From positions 9,489 through 73,488 of the forward strand of contig JAHZFK010000011.1 in the NCBI GenBank assembly GCA_019421385.1: 64,000 nucleotides of DNA. Reading direction: 5' to 3'. Made by a program: the position numbers and the translations under genes. Origin of the DNA: Clostridiales bacterium (lineage in GTDB: Bacteria > Bacillota > Clostridia > Oscillospirales > Butyricicoccaceae). The notes below the pieces were generated by a model. It saw nothing but the letters and a program-made list of their open reading frames with translations, ran no database searches and had not been told where the DNA came from. Of this stretch, positions 51,332-60,061 are shown piece by piece (the first letter of the stretch is position 1; every line of letters starts with the position of its first letter).

Positions 51332-52627
51332 ATGACAGCTTGGGATCTGATCTGCTGGGTGCTGATCTGCCTGCTGGGCGGGATTTTCCCGGCGCGCACC
51401 GCGCGGCGTTTTCTAGCTGCGCCCAAGAGCCGAATATGCGCGGCCGCGCCTTGTTTGGTCATAGGTGCGGCGCTTGGTATGCCGACATGGGTCGGGGACG
51501 GCAATCCGCTTTACCTGTTCCCGGTTTTGCTGGCGGCGTTTCTGATCGGTTACGGCGGCAGCCGTCTGGCGCGGCTGGTGGTCGGTGTGATTTTTTTCGA
51601 GTGGATCATTGCGTGGAGCATGATCGTGGACACACGCGCCGTGCTGCCCGGCGCAGACGGATACTGGGGAGCGGTCGCGTGGAAGCTTGGGATATGGCTG
51701 GCCGTGTGGCTGGTGATGCGGCGCGCGTTGCCGGAGGAGGGGCACATTTCCTTGTCCGGACGGTTGTGGGCGCTCATTGGGTTGCTGTCACTCGCGCCGC
51801 TGCTGAGTGAGTTGGCGTTTTCCCTGTGGGATGTTCGGTTTTATACAGGAAATATGGCTGATGGCATCATCGACGCCGCATTTTATACGCTGCTGCCGTT
51901 TCAGTTCATCTCAGCTATTGCATTGCTGTTTGCTGTGGTGCTGCTCTCGCGTCAGCAAGCACTGGAGCAGGCGCAGCAGTTGGCCGAAATGCGCGAGGTA
52001 TATTATCAAAGCGTGCAGCGCGAACAGGCGCAGGCGCGTCGCTTGCGGCACGACCTGCGCAATCATCTGACCGCACTGTCCGGTCTACTGGCGCGTGGGG
52101 ATGCGAGCGGAGCAGCAGACTATGTGCAAGCTTTGCAGCAGGATGCGGGCGTTGCCGCAGGCGCACGGTGGTGCGAAAACGACACGGTCAATGTCGTGTT
52201 GACGGCAAAGTCGCATGACGCCGCGGAAGCGGGTCTGGAACTTGTATTTGAGGGGGCGCTGCCGGCGGCTTTGCCCATCGCGGCCCCCGATTTGTGCGCA
52301 CTTTTCGGCAACGCGCTGGACAACGCGATCGAAGCCGCGCGGGAAACCGACGACAAGCGGATTCTGGTACGCGCCCGTGCGGATAAGGGTCTGCTGATGC
52401 TGCGCGTGGTCAACGCCTGCGCGGGTGAGCGCAGGCGGACGGCGGACGGTCTGTTTGGTACGACCAAGGCGGATGCAGCGCAGCATGGCTTCGGTCTGCG
52501 CAGTATGCGTGAGATCGCCGCACGCTATGGCGGCACGCTGGAAACCACAGCGCAGGACGGTAAATTTGAACTGGTGGCCTGTTTGCCGTTGCAGCAGCAG
52601 AAAAGTGAGAGCACACAGGGCGTGTAG
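51332..52627 (+). CDS. GHKL sensor histidine kinase, LytTR partner
   Basis: A 431-residue kinase with about six membrane helices (1-215), a coiled linker, H-box RRLRHDLRNHLTAL, N-box ALFGNALDNAIEAA and G-box HGFGLRSM. The start ATG 51332 follows AAAGGAGG; the longer frame begins inside the regulator gene. It resembles AgrC-type peptide-sensing kinases, but no signal peptide gene was seen nearby. It ends in TAG. Confidence 0.88.
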   Translation: MTAWDLICWVLICLLGGIFPARTARRFLAAPKSRICAAAPCLVIGAALGMPTWVGDGNPLYLFPVLLAAFLIGYGGSRLARLVVGVIFFEWIIAWSMIVDTRAVLPGADGYWGAVAWKLGIWLAVWLVMRRALPEEGHISLSGRLWALIGLLSLAPLLSELAFSLWDVRFYTGNMADGIIDAAFYTLLPFQFISAIALLFAVVLLSRQQALEQAQQLAEMREVYYQSVQREQAQARRLRHDLRNHLTALSGLLARGDASGAADYVQALQQDAGVAAGARWCENDTVNVVLTAKSHDAAEAGLELVFEGALPAALPIAAPDLCALFGNALDNAIEAARETDDKRILVRARADKGLLMLRVVNACAGERRRTADGLFGTTKADAAQHGFGLRSMREIAARYGGTLETTAQDGKFELVACLPLQQQKSESTQGV

Positions 52628-52649
52628 AGCAGAAAGTCGCTGCTTTTGC

Positions 52650-53237
52650 TCAGACGCGGTTCTCTTTTCCGGCGTGCTTGGCTTTGCAGATCAGCTGTGT
52701 CATGGTGCCCATCGGGCAATAGACACACCAGCTACGTGGCTTGAATAACAGCATCGTGATCAGGCCAAGAATGGTGGAGGTCAGCATCACGCTATAAAAG
52801 CCGAAGGCGAATTGCGCGACGCCGGGATGCAGAATCGTGCCGTGATAGGCCCACTGCCACGGGAGTTTGAACGTCCAAAGCAGGGTGACGACTTGTTTGA
52901 GGTCGGATGCGCCAGCAAACACCAGATAAGTATTCCACAGCATTTGGAAGAACATGGCGAAGAAGAAAATGAGAAAGCCATAGCGGAACCACTTGCTTTT
53001 CATCCAGTTTGGTACATCCCGCTTGCGGGACAGACCAAAACGCCCGCCCAGCAGGCCGAACAGCTGGCCTCTGCCGCAGTATCGGTTGCAGTAGCCTTTG
53101 GTGCCTGTGGCGACCGAGATAATGAGCGGAATGAAAAAGCACAGAAGCCCGAGCCATGCAAACAGGATGTTGAAAAAGCCGAGCACCAAATACACAAGGG
53201 TCACGATCCATAGGTAATCATACCATTTCTTTTTCAT
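52650..53237 (-). CDS. NapH-like membrane Fe-S protein
   Basis: A 195-residue membrane protein with about four helices and two Cys clusters: CNRYCGRGQLF and CVYCPMGTMTQLIC. These match the 4Fe-4S binding membrane proteins of the NapH/RnfB-neighbour type (Fer4_5). Partner of the ferredoxin encoded just upstream, whose stop overlaps this ATG by 4 bases. It may carry electrons between the membrane and a soluble ferredoxin or quinol; acceptor unknown. Confidence 0.78.
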   Translation of the reverse strand: MKKKWYDYLWIVTLVYLVLGFFNILFAWLGLLCFFIPLIISVATGTKGYCNRYCGRGQLFGLLGGRFGLSRKRDVPNWMKSKWFRYGFLIFFFAMFFQMLWNTYLVFAGASDLKQVVTLLWTFKLPWQWAYHGTILHPGVAQFAFGFYSVMLTSTILGLITMLLFKPRSWCVYCPMGTMTQLICKAKHAGKENRV

Positions 53238-53446
53238 ACGGTTGCCTCCCGAATCTCAATCACCGATGCCGGACATTCTTTTGCGCACTTTCCGCAGCCA
53301 ACGCATTTGTCAGCATCTACTGTGGCATAAATGCCATGGTAAATGGTGATGGCATGAAGCGGACATACTTTTGCGCAGCAGCCGCATGCGACGCACTGTT
53401 CCTGTAAAACAGCGGCTTTGCGGGGTATTCTGGTTGTGTTTGCCAT
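53234..53446 (-). CDS. Two-cluster 4Fe-4S ferredoxin
   Basis: A 70-residue protein with two classical motifs, CVACGCCAKVCP and CVGCGKCAKECP, so two 4Fe-4S clusters. It is encoded immediately before the membrane Fe-S protein and divergent from a Crp/Fnr regulator. This arrangement suggests redox- or stress-regulated electron transfer. Confidence 0.88.
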   Translation of the reverse strand: MANTTRIPRKAAVLQEQCVACGCCAKVCPLHAITIYHGIYATVDADKCVGCGKCAKECPASVIEIREATV

Positions 53447-53620
53447 GATGAAGCCTCCAAGTCATAGAATATTTTCAGTTGCAGCGTATGCAGAAGTAAA
53501 ATTGGTTTGACTGCACTTTGCATATTGGACAGCGAGAATCAGTATACATCAAAAATACCGCGGTTTCTGTGCGCGGGTCACAAAACGATGGATGCCGACA
53601 AAAACGGGGAATGGCTTGGA

Positions 53621-53649
53621 TTGACCTGTGCAGTGAAATGTGGTACTGT
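53621..53649 (+). promoter_or_regulatory. Promoter of the Crp/Fnr regulator gene
   Basis: TTGACC (53621-53626), 17-base spacer, TACTGT (53644-53649). Confidence 0.55.
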
Positions 53650-53699
53650 ATCGGTGTTGGATACAGGAGCGGTTGCCGCAGCGGAAAGGAGACAGAGCG

Positions 53700-54389
53700 A
53701 TGCAAAGCGAGTCTTGCGAGATATATCTCAAACAGTGTGCTTTCTGGGAGCATTTGGATGCAAAACAGAAACAGCAGCTATGCGATAATACAATTTCGGC
53801 CCATTATGCCAAAGGCGCAGTGGTTCATAGCGGAAATGCCGATTGCATCGGCGTTTTGTTGGTGAAGCAAGGACAGCTGCGCACCTATATGCTGTCGGAA
53901 GAGGGGCGGGATGTGACGTTATACCGACTGTTTTCCCGCGATATTTGCATTTTGTCCGCCTCCTGTGTGCTGGATGCGATCACGTTTGATGTTTTCATTG
54001 ATGCGGAGGAGGATACGGATGTTTTTTTAATCAATTCCGCTGTTTTCCATCAGATTGCAGAAGAAAACATCTATGTGAAATGCTTTGGATACGAATTGGC
54101 GACGACCCGCTTTTCCGATGTGATGTGGGCGATGCAGCAAATCCTCTTTATGGGTGTGGATAAGCGCCTTGCGATCTTTCTGTGGGATGAGACGGCAAAA
54201 ACAGGCAGCAACAGCATCAAAATGACGCATGAGCAGATTGCACGCTATATGGGAAGCGCGCGGGAGGTGGTTTCCCGTATGCTCAAATATTTTGCCGGTG
54301 AAGGCATCGTCGCCCTGTCGAGAGGCGAGATACGGGTCATGGATAAAGAAAAACTGAGCAAGCTAATTTATGGGCCGGAACAGAAATAA
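53700..54389 (+). CDS. Crp/Fnr family transcriptional regulator
   Basis: A 229-residue regulator with an N-terminal cupin-like cNMP-binding fold (about 15-140) and C-terminal Crp HTH (about 160-225; MTHEQIARYMGSAREVVSRMLKYF). There is no N-terminal Cys cluster of the Fnr type, although C15 and C28 are near the start, so the signal may be an effector other than oxygen. ATG 53700 follows GGAAAGGAG. It is divergent from the ferredoxin pair and convergent with the CoA-disulfide reductase, both plausible targets. Confidence 0.85.
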   Translation: MQSESCEIYLKQCAFWEHLDAKQKQQLCDNTISAHYAKGAVVHSGNADCIGVLLVKQGQLRTYMLSEEGRDVTLYRLFSRDICILSASCVLDAITFDVFIDAEEDTDVFLINSAVFHQIAEENIYVKCFGYELATTRFSDVMWAMQQILFMGVDKRLAIFLWDETAKTGSNSIKMTHEQIARYMGSAREVVSRMLKYFAGEGIVALSRGEIRVMDKEKLSKLIYGPEQK

Positions 54390-54390
54390 A

Positions 54391-54433
54391 ATGCCCCCTG
54401 ATGCAGCAAAACGCAAGCGGCATCAGGGGGTAT
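54391..54433. terminator. Terminator between convergent genes
   Basis: CCCCCTGATGC (54394-54404) pairs with GCATCAGGGGG (54420-54430), followed by TATTCATTTT. Confidence 0.75.
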
Positions 54434-54439
54434 TCATTT

Positions 54440-56173
54440 TCAATGCTCAGGGAGTGGCATTGTTTTTACATATCCGGTATCGGAAACCTGCTCCGCTGCG
54501 GCAGGGGAGACCGCAGATTGCGGATAGAGCGACTGGTAAAACCGTGTTCCGGCAGGGTATAGCTTTACGTTTTCAAAGCCATGCTGCATCAAAATACGGG
54601 CAGCATTGTAGGAGCGCACGCCAATGGCGCAGAATGTAATGATTTCCTTGGTGGGGTCAAGTTCTTGCATCCGGTCGCGCAATTCACCCAACGGAATATG
54701 AACGGCATTGGGCAGCGCAAATGCTGCGACCTCCACTTTTTCGCGCACATCGAGCAAAATGGCGTCATCCGGTTCTTTGGAGAGATCCCAGTCGGAGAAT
54801 ACAACCAGTTTGCGCAGGACGTTCTCGGCAACAAACCCCGCCATATTCACCGGGTCTTTTGCAGAGGAAAACGGCGGTGCATAGGCCAATTCCAGGTTTT
54901 TCAGCTCCGGAACGCCGGCACCCAACCGTATGGCGACAGCCAGCGTGTCGATACGTTTATCTACGCCGTCACGGCCCACGATCTGCGCACCGAAGATTTT
55001 ACCGCCGTCCAGAGAGAAGAGCAGCTTTAACGTCAGTGGAACGGCACCGGGATAATAACCGGCATGGGAATTTTGCGTGATGACAATACTTTCGTAGTCC
55101 TTGCCTTTCACAAGCCCGCGCTTTTGCAGTGTTTTTTCATTCGCGCCGGTGGAGGCTGCAGCAAGGTCGAATACCTTGGCAACGCTGGTGCCCTGCGTGC
55201 CTTGGTAGGTCTCCTGACCGCCGGCAATATTGTCTGCCGCAATGCGTCCCTGCTTGTTGGCCGGTCCTGCCAAGGGCACCATCGTGCGGTCATGGAAGAT
55301 AAAATCCTCGACTTCAATGGCATCGCCAACCGCATAAATCGAAGCGTCAGAGGTTCGGAGATGATCGTCCACGCAAATGCCGCCGCGTGCATTGAGCGAG
55401 AGCCCGGCGTCTTTGGCCAATTGGCTGTTTGGCCGAACACCGATCGACAAAATGACGATTTCAGCTTCTATCTTTTTGCCGCTGCTCAAGGCGATGGTGA
55501 CCGAATTATCGTTTTCTTCGAAAGAGGCAACACCATCTCCCAGATAAAGAGCCACACCGTTTTCACGGATGTTGGCATGCAGCATTGCGGCCATTTCGGG
55601 GTCGAGCGGCGCCATGACTTGATCCGCCGCTTCAATCAGAGAGACAGAAAGACCGGCATGACGCAGGTTTTCGGCCATTTCCAAACCGATGAAGCCGCCG
55701 CCGATGACGGCTGCTGTTTTGGCGTGCTGCTGCATCACGGCCAAACGGATTCGGTCGGTATCGTTGACCGTCCAAAGCGTTTGAATCCGAGAGGAGTCAA
55801 TGCCGGGGATGGGCGGACGCAGCGGAGACGAACCTGTGGCGATCACCAAAGTATCATAGGATTCCTCGTAGGTTTCGCCGTTGTCGAGCTTTTTGACCGT
55901 AACAGTCTTTTTGTTCCGGTCAATCGACATAACCTCATTGCGGACGCGGACATCAATGTTGAACTTTTGCTTCATCGCTTGCGGGGTCTGCACCAAAAGG
56001 GCATCCCTCGACGGGATGACACCGCCCACATGATACGGCAAACCACAATTGGCATAGGAGATATAATCTCCGCGTTCCAGTATGATGATTTGGGCGGTTT
56101 CATCTAATCTTCTCAGTCTTGCGGCGCAGCTGGCACCACCGGCCACACCGCCAATGATAACGGTTTTGTTCAT
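54440..56173 (-). CDS. CoA-disulfide reductase with C-terminal rhodanese domain
   Basis: A 577-residue flavoenzyme. The FAD/NAD reductase part (1-445) has VIIGGVAGGASCAARLRR, active C43 in SYANCGLPYHVGG, VIGGGFIGLEMAENL and YAVGDAIEV. The rhodanese domain (about 465-555) carries persulfide-forming C515 in TFCAIGVRS. Such CoADR-RHD enzymes reduce CoA persulfides/polysulfides with NAD(P)H and link to sulfur metabolism or persulfide detoxification. It follows the thioredoxin gene by 81 bases. GAATAAGGAG precedes ATG 56173. Confidence 0.92.
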   Translation of the reverse strand: MNKTVIIGGVAGGASCAARLRRLDETAQIIILERGDYISYANCGLPYHVGGVIPSRDALLVQTPQAMKQKFNIDVRVRNEVMSIDRNKKTVTVKKLDNGETYEESYDTLVIATGSSPLRPPIPGIDSSRIQTLWTVNDTDRIRLAVMQQHAKTAAVIGGGFIGLEMAENLRHAGLSVSLIEAADQVMAPLDPEMAAMLHANIRENGVALYLGDGVASFEENDNSVTIALSSGKKIEAEIVILSIGVRPNSQLAKDAGLSLNARGGICVDDHLRTSDASIYAVGDAIEVEDFIFHDRTMVPLAGPANKQGRIAADNIAGGQETYQGTQGTSVAKVFDLAAASTGANEKTLQKRGLVKGKDYESIVITQNSHAGYYPGAVPLTLKLLFSLDGGKIFGAQIVGRDGVDKRIDTLAVAIRLGAGVPELKNLELAYAPPFSSAKDPVNMAGFVAENVLRKLVVFSDWDLSKEPDDAILLDVREKVEVAAFALPNAVHIPLGELRDRMQELDPTKEIITFCAIGVRSYNAARILMQHGFENVKLYPAGTRFYQSLYPQSAVSPAAAEQVSDTGYVKTMPLPEH

Positions 56174-56254
56174 TTCATGCGCTCCTTATTCTGTTCTCAG
56201 TCGTCATGCTCCGCTGTCTCAAAAATTGGGGGAAACAAATCCTCCCATTAAGGC

Positions 56255-56563
56255 TTATCGGATCATACTCAAAATGGCTTCCTTGGGCTGCACACCGACA
56301 GATTGCTGCATGATTTTGCCGTTTTTCATCACAACCAGCATCGGAATGCTCATAACGCCAAACTGGCGAGCCAGTTCTGGCTGCTCATCTACATTCACCT
56401 TCCCGACCTTGATATCGGAAGTTTCATCCGCGATTTTGTCAATGACCGGAGAGAGCATACGGCAGGGGCCGCACCAGCTGGCCCAGAAGTCAATCAGAAC
56501 GGGCTGCTCGGAAGACAGAACCTCAGATTCAAAGTTTGTATTAGTAATGGTTAAGACAGACAT
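56255..56563 (-). CDS. Thioredoxin
   Basis: A 102-residue thioredoxin with active site WCGPC (C31, C34), PVLIDFWA before it and the cis-Pro loop MSIPMLVV. ATG 56563 follows AAAGGAG. It is immediately upstream of the CoA-disulfide reductase-rhodanese gene in the same direction, so it probably serves persulfide reduction. A 10-bp palindrome ATACCGGTAT (about 56603-56612) lies in its promoter region and may bind a regulator. Confidence 0.93.
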   Translation of the reverse strand: MSVLTITNTNFESEVLSSEQPVLIDFWASWCGPCRMLSPVIDKIADETSDIKVGKVNVDEQPELARQFGVMSIPMLVVMKNGKIMQQSVGVQPKEAILSMIR

Positions 56564-56693
56564 CTCAAACACTCCTTTGTTTATCTTGTTGATGAATATA
56601 GTATACCGGTATGTCAGACAGGATTCTGTAATTGAGTCACAAAGCATATGCGCTTCATCACAGAATCAAAACAAGAAAAAAGCAAGATTTCGA

Positions 56694-56722
56694 TTGGAGT
56701 GAAGCGAACCGTTCTATGATAT
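56694..56722 (+). promoter_or_regulatory. Probable promoter of the first Mg-ATPase
   Basis: TTGGAG (56694-56699), 17-base spacer, TGATAT (56717-56722). A separated inverted repeat GATTCTGT/ACAGAATC lies upstream (about 56624 and 56660). Confidence 0.45.
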
Positions 56723-56752
56723 GATAATAACAATCACATGGAGGTGAGAAGA

Positions 56753-59407
56753 ATGAAAAGCGACCGTACCATTCATGGACGCGTGCTTGACTATGCATAT
56801 ATGGACATGGATACGCTATATCGGGATTTTGACATTTCCGATCAAGGCTATGACGAGGAACAGATAGAAGAAAGCCGTGTGCGATACGGAAAGAATGTTT
56901 TATCTGGTCGTGCATCGGATACGGTGCTCTATCGTTTGAGGAGAGCCTTTATCAACCCATTTACCGTTATATTATTTTCGCTGGCAGGCATTTCTTTTTT
57001 GACCGATGTCGTGCTGGAATCGAATTTCAGCCGTAATATTACTACCTCGGCCATCATTTTATGTATGCTGCTGATCAGCGGGATCGTGCGTTTTATTCAG
57101 GAACTCCGCGCAAAACGCATTGCGGATCACTTGACGAAAATGGTTTCCTCCACTGTGCGGGTGCGCAGGAATGGTACATGGAGGAAGATTTCCTCAGCAG
57201 AACTGGTAGTAGGTGACAAAGTACAAATCGTTGCCGGAGATCGCGTCCCTGCAGATATCCGGTTGACTGCGGCAAAAGATTTGTTTGTTTCGCAATCGGT
57301 TTTGACGGGGGAAAGTGCAATCTTAGAAAAAAATGCCGACCTTCTTTCTCGCGGACAAGCCCGTTCTTATGCGGATTATCATAACCTTGTGTTTATGGGA
57401 TCATCGGTCACTGGGGGAATCGGTGAGGGAATCGTACTGGCTGTTGGCAAGGATGCCGTTTACGGTGGATTTTCAATAGCAGAATCTCATCTCAAAAATG
57501 GGTTCAACCAAGGGGCAAACTCCATTGCATGGGTGCTCATCCGCTTTATGGCTGTTTTGATTCCTGTTGTATTTGCGGCCTGTGGACTGACGAAAGGTGA
57601 CTGGATTTCCGCCTTTCTGTTTGCGCTCTCGGTTGCCGTTGGTCTGACGCCGGAAATGCTTCCGATGGTGATCAATGCCTGCCTGGCGAAAGGCAGTGCA
57701 GCTATGGGCAAAAAGCAAACGGTGGTCAAAAACATCAATGCGATGCAGGGCTTTGGAAGCATGGATGTTTTGTGTGTGGACAAAACCGGGACTTTGACCG
57801 GAGACAAAATATCTTTGGAATATTACATGGATATTTTGGGCAATGAGAGCCAGCGGGTCTTACATCTTGCGTATTTGAACAGCCGTTATCATACCGGTGT
57901 CCAAAATCATTTGGATGATGCAATTCTCAAATGTAAGGCAATGCCGGGGCAAGGTATGCAGTATCAGGAGTTGGAAACACAATACCAAAAGCTGGATGAG
58001 CTGCCTTTCGATCATGAGCGAAGGTGCGCCAGTGTTCTGGTCAGGCACCAAGAGGAAAATCTGCTTATCATCAAGGGAAGCGTCGATGAAGTGTGCCGCA
58101 GATGCAGCCATATTGAATATAGAGGGGAACGCCATGGCATTGACAGCGATGGGAACGCCAGTATCCATGCTATTGTGGATGAAATGCTGGAAGATGGCAT
58201 GAAGGTTCTGGCTGTGGCGTATAAGTCGATGCAGCAGGCGAAGCTGTCGCGGGAAGACGAGAACGGATGCATTCTGCTGGGCTATCTGGCATTTTTTGAT
58301 GCGCCCAAGCGAAGCGCCGCTGCTGCAATTGATAAACTGCAAAAACTGCACGTTGACGTGAGAGTATTGACCGGGGATAACCGGGATGTTGCGGCTTCTA
58401 TCTGCCGACGATTGGGGATTGATACGGTACACACGCTGACAGGCGGAGAACTGGAGCAGTTGACCGACAACGAGATTTCGATCAAGATTGAGCATACTAC
58501 AGTGTTTTCCGAACTGTCACCGAAACAGAAGGTGCAAATCGTTCAGATACTCCGGGATAATGGACACACAGTAGGCTTTTTAGGGGATGGCATGAACGAT
58601 TTGCCGGCGATTGTGGAGTCGGATGTAGGCATATCGGTAGACACAGCAGCGGAGGCCGTCAAAGAGGGGGCGGATGTTGTTCTGCTGAAAAAAGACCTGA
58701 ATGTGTTGGAAGAAGGGATCAAAGAAGGTCGGAAAGCCTTTGCGAACGTGTCAAAATATATTAAGATCACCGCTTCCTCTAATTTCGGCAATATTTTTTC
58801 GATTGTCATTGCCAGTGTATTTTTGCCGTTTTTCCCTATGACCTCCTTGCAGCTTCTGCTGCTCAATCTTCTGTATGATATTTTGTGCCTTGCACTTCCT
58901 TGGGATCATGTGGATGAGGCAGCTTGCTCGAAACCATTGGAATGGTCTGGCAGGACATTAGGGCGATTTATGCGGTTTTTTGGGCCGATCAGTTCTGTTT
59001 TTGATATCATTACTTTTACGTATTTGTTTTTTGTGTTGTGTCCCGCAGTTTGCGGTGGTGCTTTTCCTGCTCTGGCGGGCAGCGAGGAGCAGGCTCGCTT
59101 TATCGTATTGTTTCAAACAGGGTGGTTTCTGGAATCTATGTGGACGCAAATACTGATCCTGCATCTTTTGCGCACACAAAAAGTACCGCTGCTGCAAAGC
59201 AGGCCATCTCGCCCGGTCATGCTGGTCACTTTGCTGGGTACCGTGCTTTTTACCATCCTGACCTTTACCCCGATGGGTGAGTTGATTGGATTGACCTCTT
59301 TGCCGCCCGTTTATTTTGTGTTTTTAGGGATCACTGTTATATTGTATCTGCTGTGGGTCACATTGGCCAAGCGATGGTATATCCGTCGGTATCACGAACT
59401 GCTTTGA
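56753..59407 (+). CDS. MgtA-like P-type (P3B) Mg2+ ATPase, first copy
   Basis: An 884-residue P-type ATPase: N-terminal cytoplasmic region, ten membrane helices, actuator motif LTGES, phosphorylation motif DKTGTLT (D343), LTGDN and GDGMNDLPAIVESD, and the ion-site helix VGLTPEMLPM typical of MgtA. It moves divalent cations, normally Mg2+, into the cell using ATP. Start ATG 56753 follows GGAGGTGA. Compared with the second copy at 60062 it is shorter and more divergent (GMNDLPAI rather than GINDAAAM). It may be a paralogue with altered regulation or ion choice. Confidence 0.9.
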   Translation: MKSDRTIHGRVLDYAYMDMDTLYRDFDISDQGYDEEQIEESRVRYGKNVLSGRASDTVLYRLRRAFINPFTVILFSLAGISFLTDVVLESNFSRNITTSAIILCMLLISGIVRFIQELRAKRIADHLTKMVSSTVRVRRNGTWRKISSAELVVGDKVQIVAGDRVPADIRLTAAKDLFVSQSVLTGESAILEKNADLLSRGQARSYADYHNLVFMGSSVTGGIGEGIVLAVGKDAVYGGFSIAESHLKNGFNQGANSIAWVLIRFMAVLIPVVFAACGLTKGDWISAFLFALSVAVGLTPEMLPMVINACLAKGSAAMGKKQTVVKNINAMQGFGSMDVLCVDKTGTLTGDKISLEYYMDILGNESQRVLHLAYLNSRYHTGVQNHLDDAILKCKAMPGQGMQYQELETQYQKLDELPFDHERRCASVLVRHQEENLLIIKGSVDEVCRRCSHIEYRGERHGIDSDGNASIHAIVDEMLEDGMKVLAVAYKSMQQAKLSREDENGCILLGYLAFFDAPKRSAAAAIDKLQKLHVDVRVLTGDNRDVAASICRRLGIDTVHTLTGGELEQLTDNEISIKIEHTTVFSELSPKQKVQIVQILRDNGHTVGFLGDGMNDLPAIVESDVGISVDTAAEAVKEGADVVLLKKDLNVLEEGIKEGRKAFANVSKYIKITASSNFGNIFSIVIASVFLPFFPMTSLQLLLLNLLYDILCLALPWDHVDEAACSKPLEWSGRTLGRFMRFFGPISSVFDIITFTYLFFVLCPAVCGGAFPALAGSEEQARFIVLFQTGWFLESMWTQILILHLLRTQKVPLLQSRPSRPVMLVTLLGTVLFTILTFTPMGELIGLTSLPPVYFVFLGITVILYLLWVTLAKRWYIRRYHELL

Positions 59408-59424
59408 GAAAGGAGGAATCTACA

Positions 59425-59922
59425 ATGAAAAGAAATATTGGCTGTGTCGCTTTGGATTCCTCTTTGGCTGGGTGGCTTTTAGATCAACTGCGAATTGCCC
59501 AAATAGGCACTCCAAATACACAGGAGTTGATGGAAGGCCTCAGGGACCTCATGGAGGGCAATGTTGGTTCCCTGATGCTGGAACTCGAAGACGGCTGGAC
59601 TACGCTTTCGGAAAGCAATACGATCTGCTGCGGTGCCCTTTGCATTGATTTGAGATTGCGTCGCGTGAGCCGGGATGGGATAGAAATTCCGTTGACACCC
59701 AAGGAGTTTGACATTTTGTGTTTTTTAGCCCGGAACCGAGGAGAGGTCTTTACAAAGGAGCAGATTTATCAGGCCGTGTGGGAGAATGATTACTTACTGG
59801 ATGATAGTAATATCATGGCATTTATCCGGAAATTGCGGAAGAAAATAGAGCCAAATCCGGATTCGCCCGAATACATCCTGACCATTTGGGGCATCGGCTA
59901 TAAATTTAACGACAAACTGTAA
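59425..59922 (+). CDS. Orphan winged-helix regulator without receiver domain
   Basis: A 165-residue protein. The C-terminal ~95 residues are an OmpR-type winged helix (IPLTPKEFDILCFLARNRGEVFTKEQIYQAVW, then IMAFIRKLRKKIEPNP and IWGIGYKF). The N-terminal ~65 residues are too short and lack the Asp triad of a receiver. It starts 17 bases after the first Mg-ATPase, behind AAGGAGG, and sits between the two ATPases, so it probably controls them. Its N-terminal part may sense a small ligand or partner directly. Confidence 0.82.
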   Translation: MKRNIGCVALDSSLAGWLLDQLRIAQIGTPNTQELMEGLRDLMEGNVGSLMLELEDGWTTLSESNTICCGALCIDLRLRRVSRDGIEIPLTPKEFDILCFLARNRGEVFTKEQIYQAVWENDYLLDDSNIMAFIRKLRKKIEPNPDSPEYILTIWGIGYKFNDKL

Positions 59923-59938
59923 TCAGAAATTCTTACCG

Positions 59939-59993
59939 AATCGCAAGAAAATCGCAAGGTTTTGACCATGTGATCTTTCTTGCGATTTTTTTA
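59939..59993 (+). terminator. Terminator after the orphan regulator
   Basis: AATCGCAAGAAA (59939-59950) pairs with TTTCTTGCGATT (59976-59987), followed by TTTTTTAT. Confidence 0.75.
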
Positions 59994-60061
59994 TACTGAT
60001 TTAGCACGGAAGGAGGAAGAGGTGCGAACGGGATTGCTTTGATTTAAGGAGGGAAATAACG

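Noticed and set aside
59923..60061. M-box Mg2+ riboswitch before mgtA
   Set aside because: The gap is too short and holds a terminator of the preceding gene; conserved M-box sequences were not seen.
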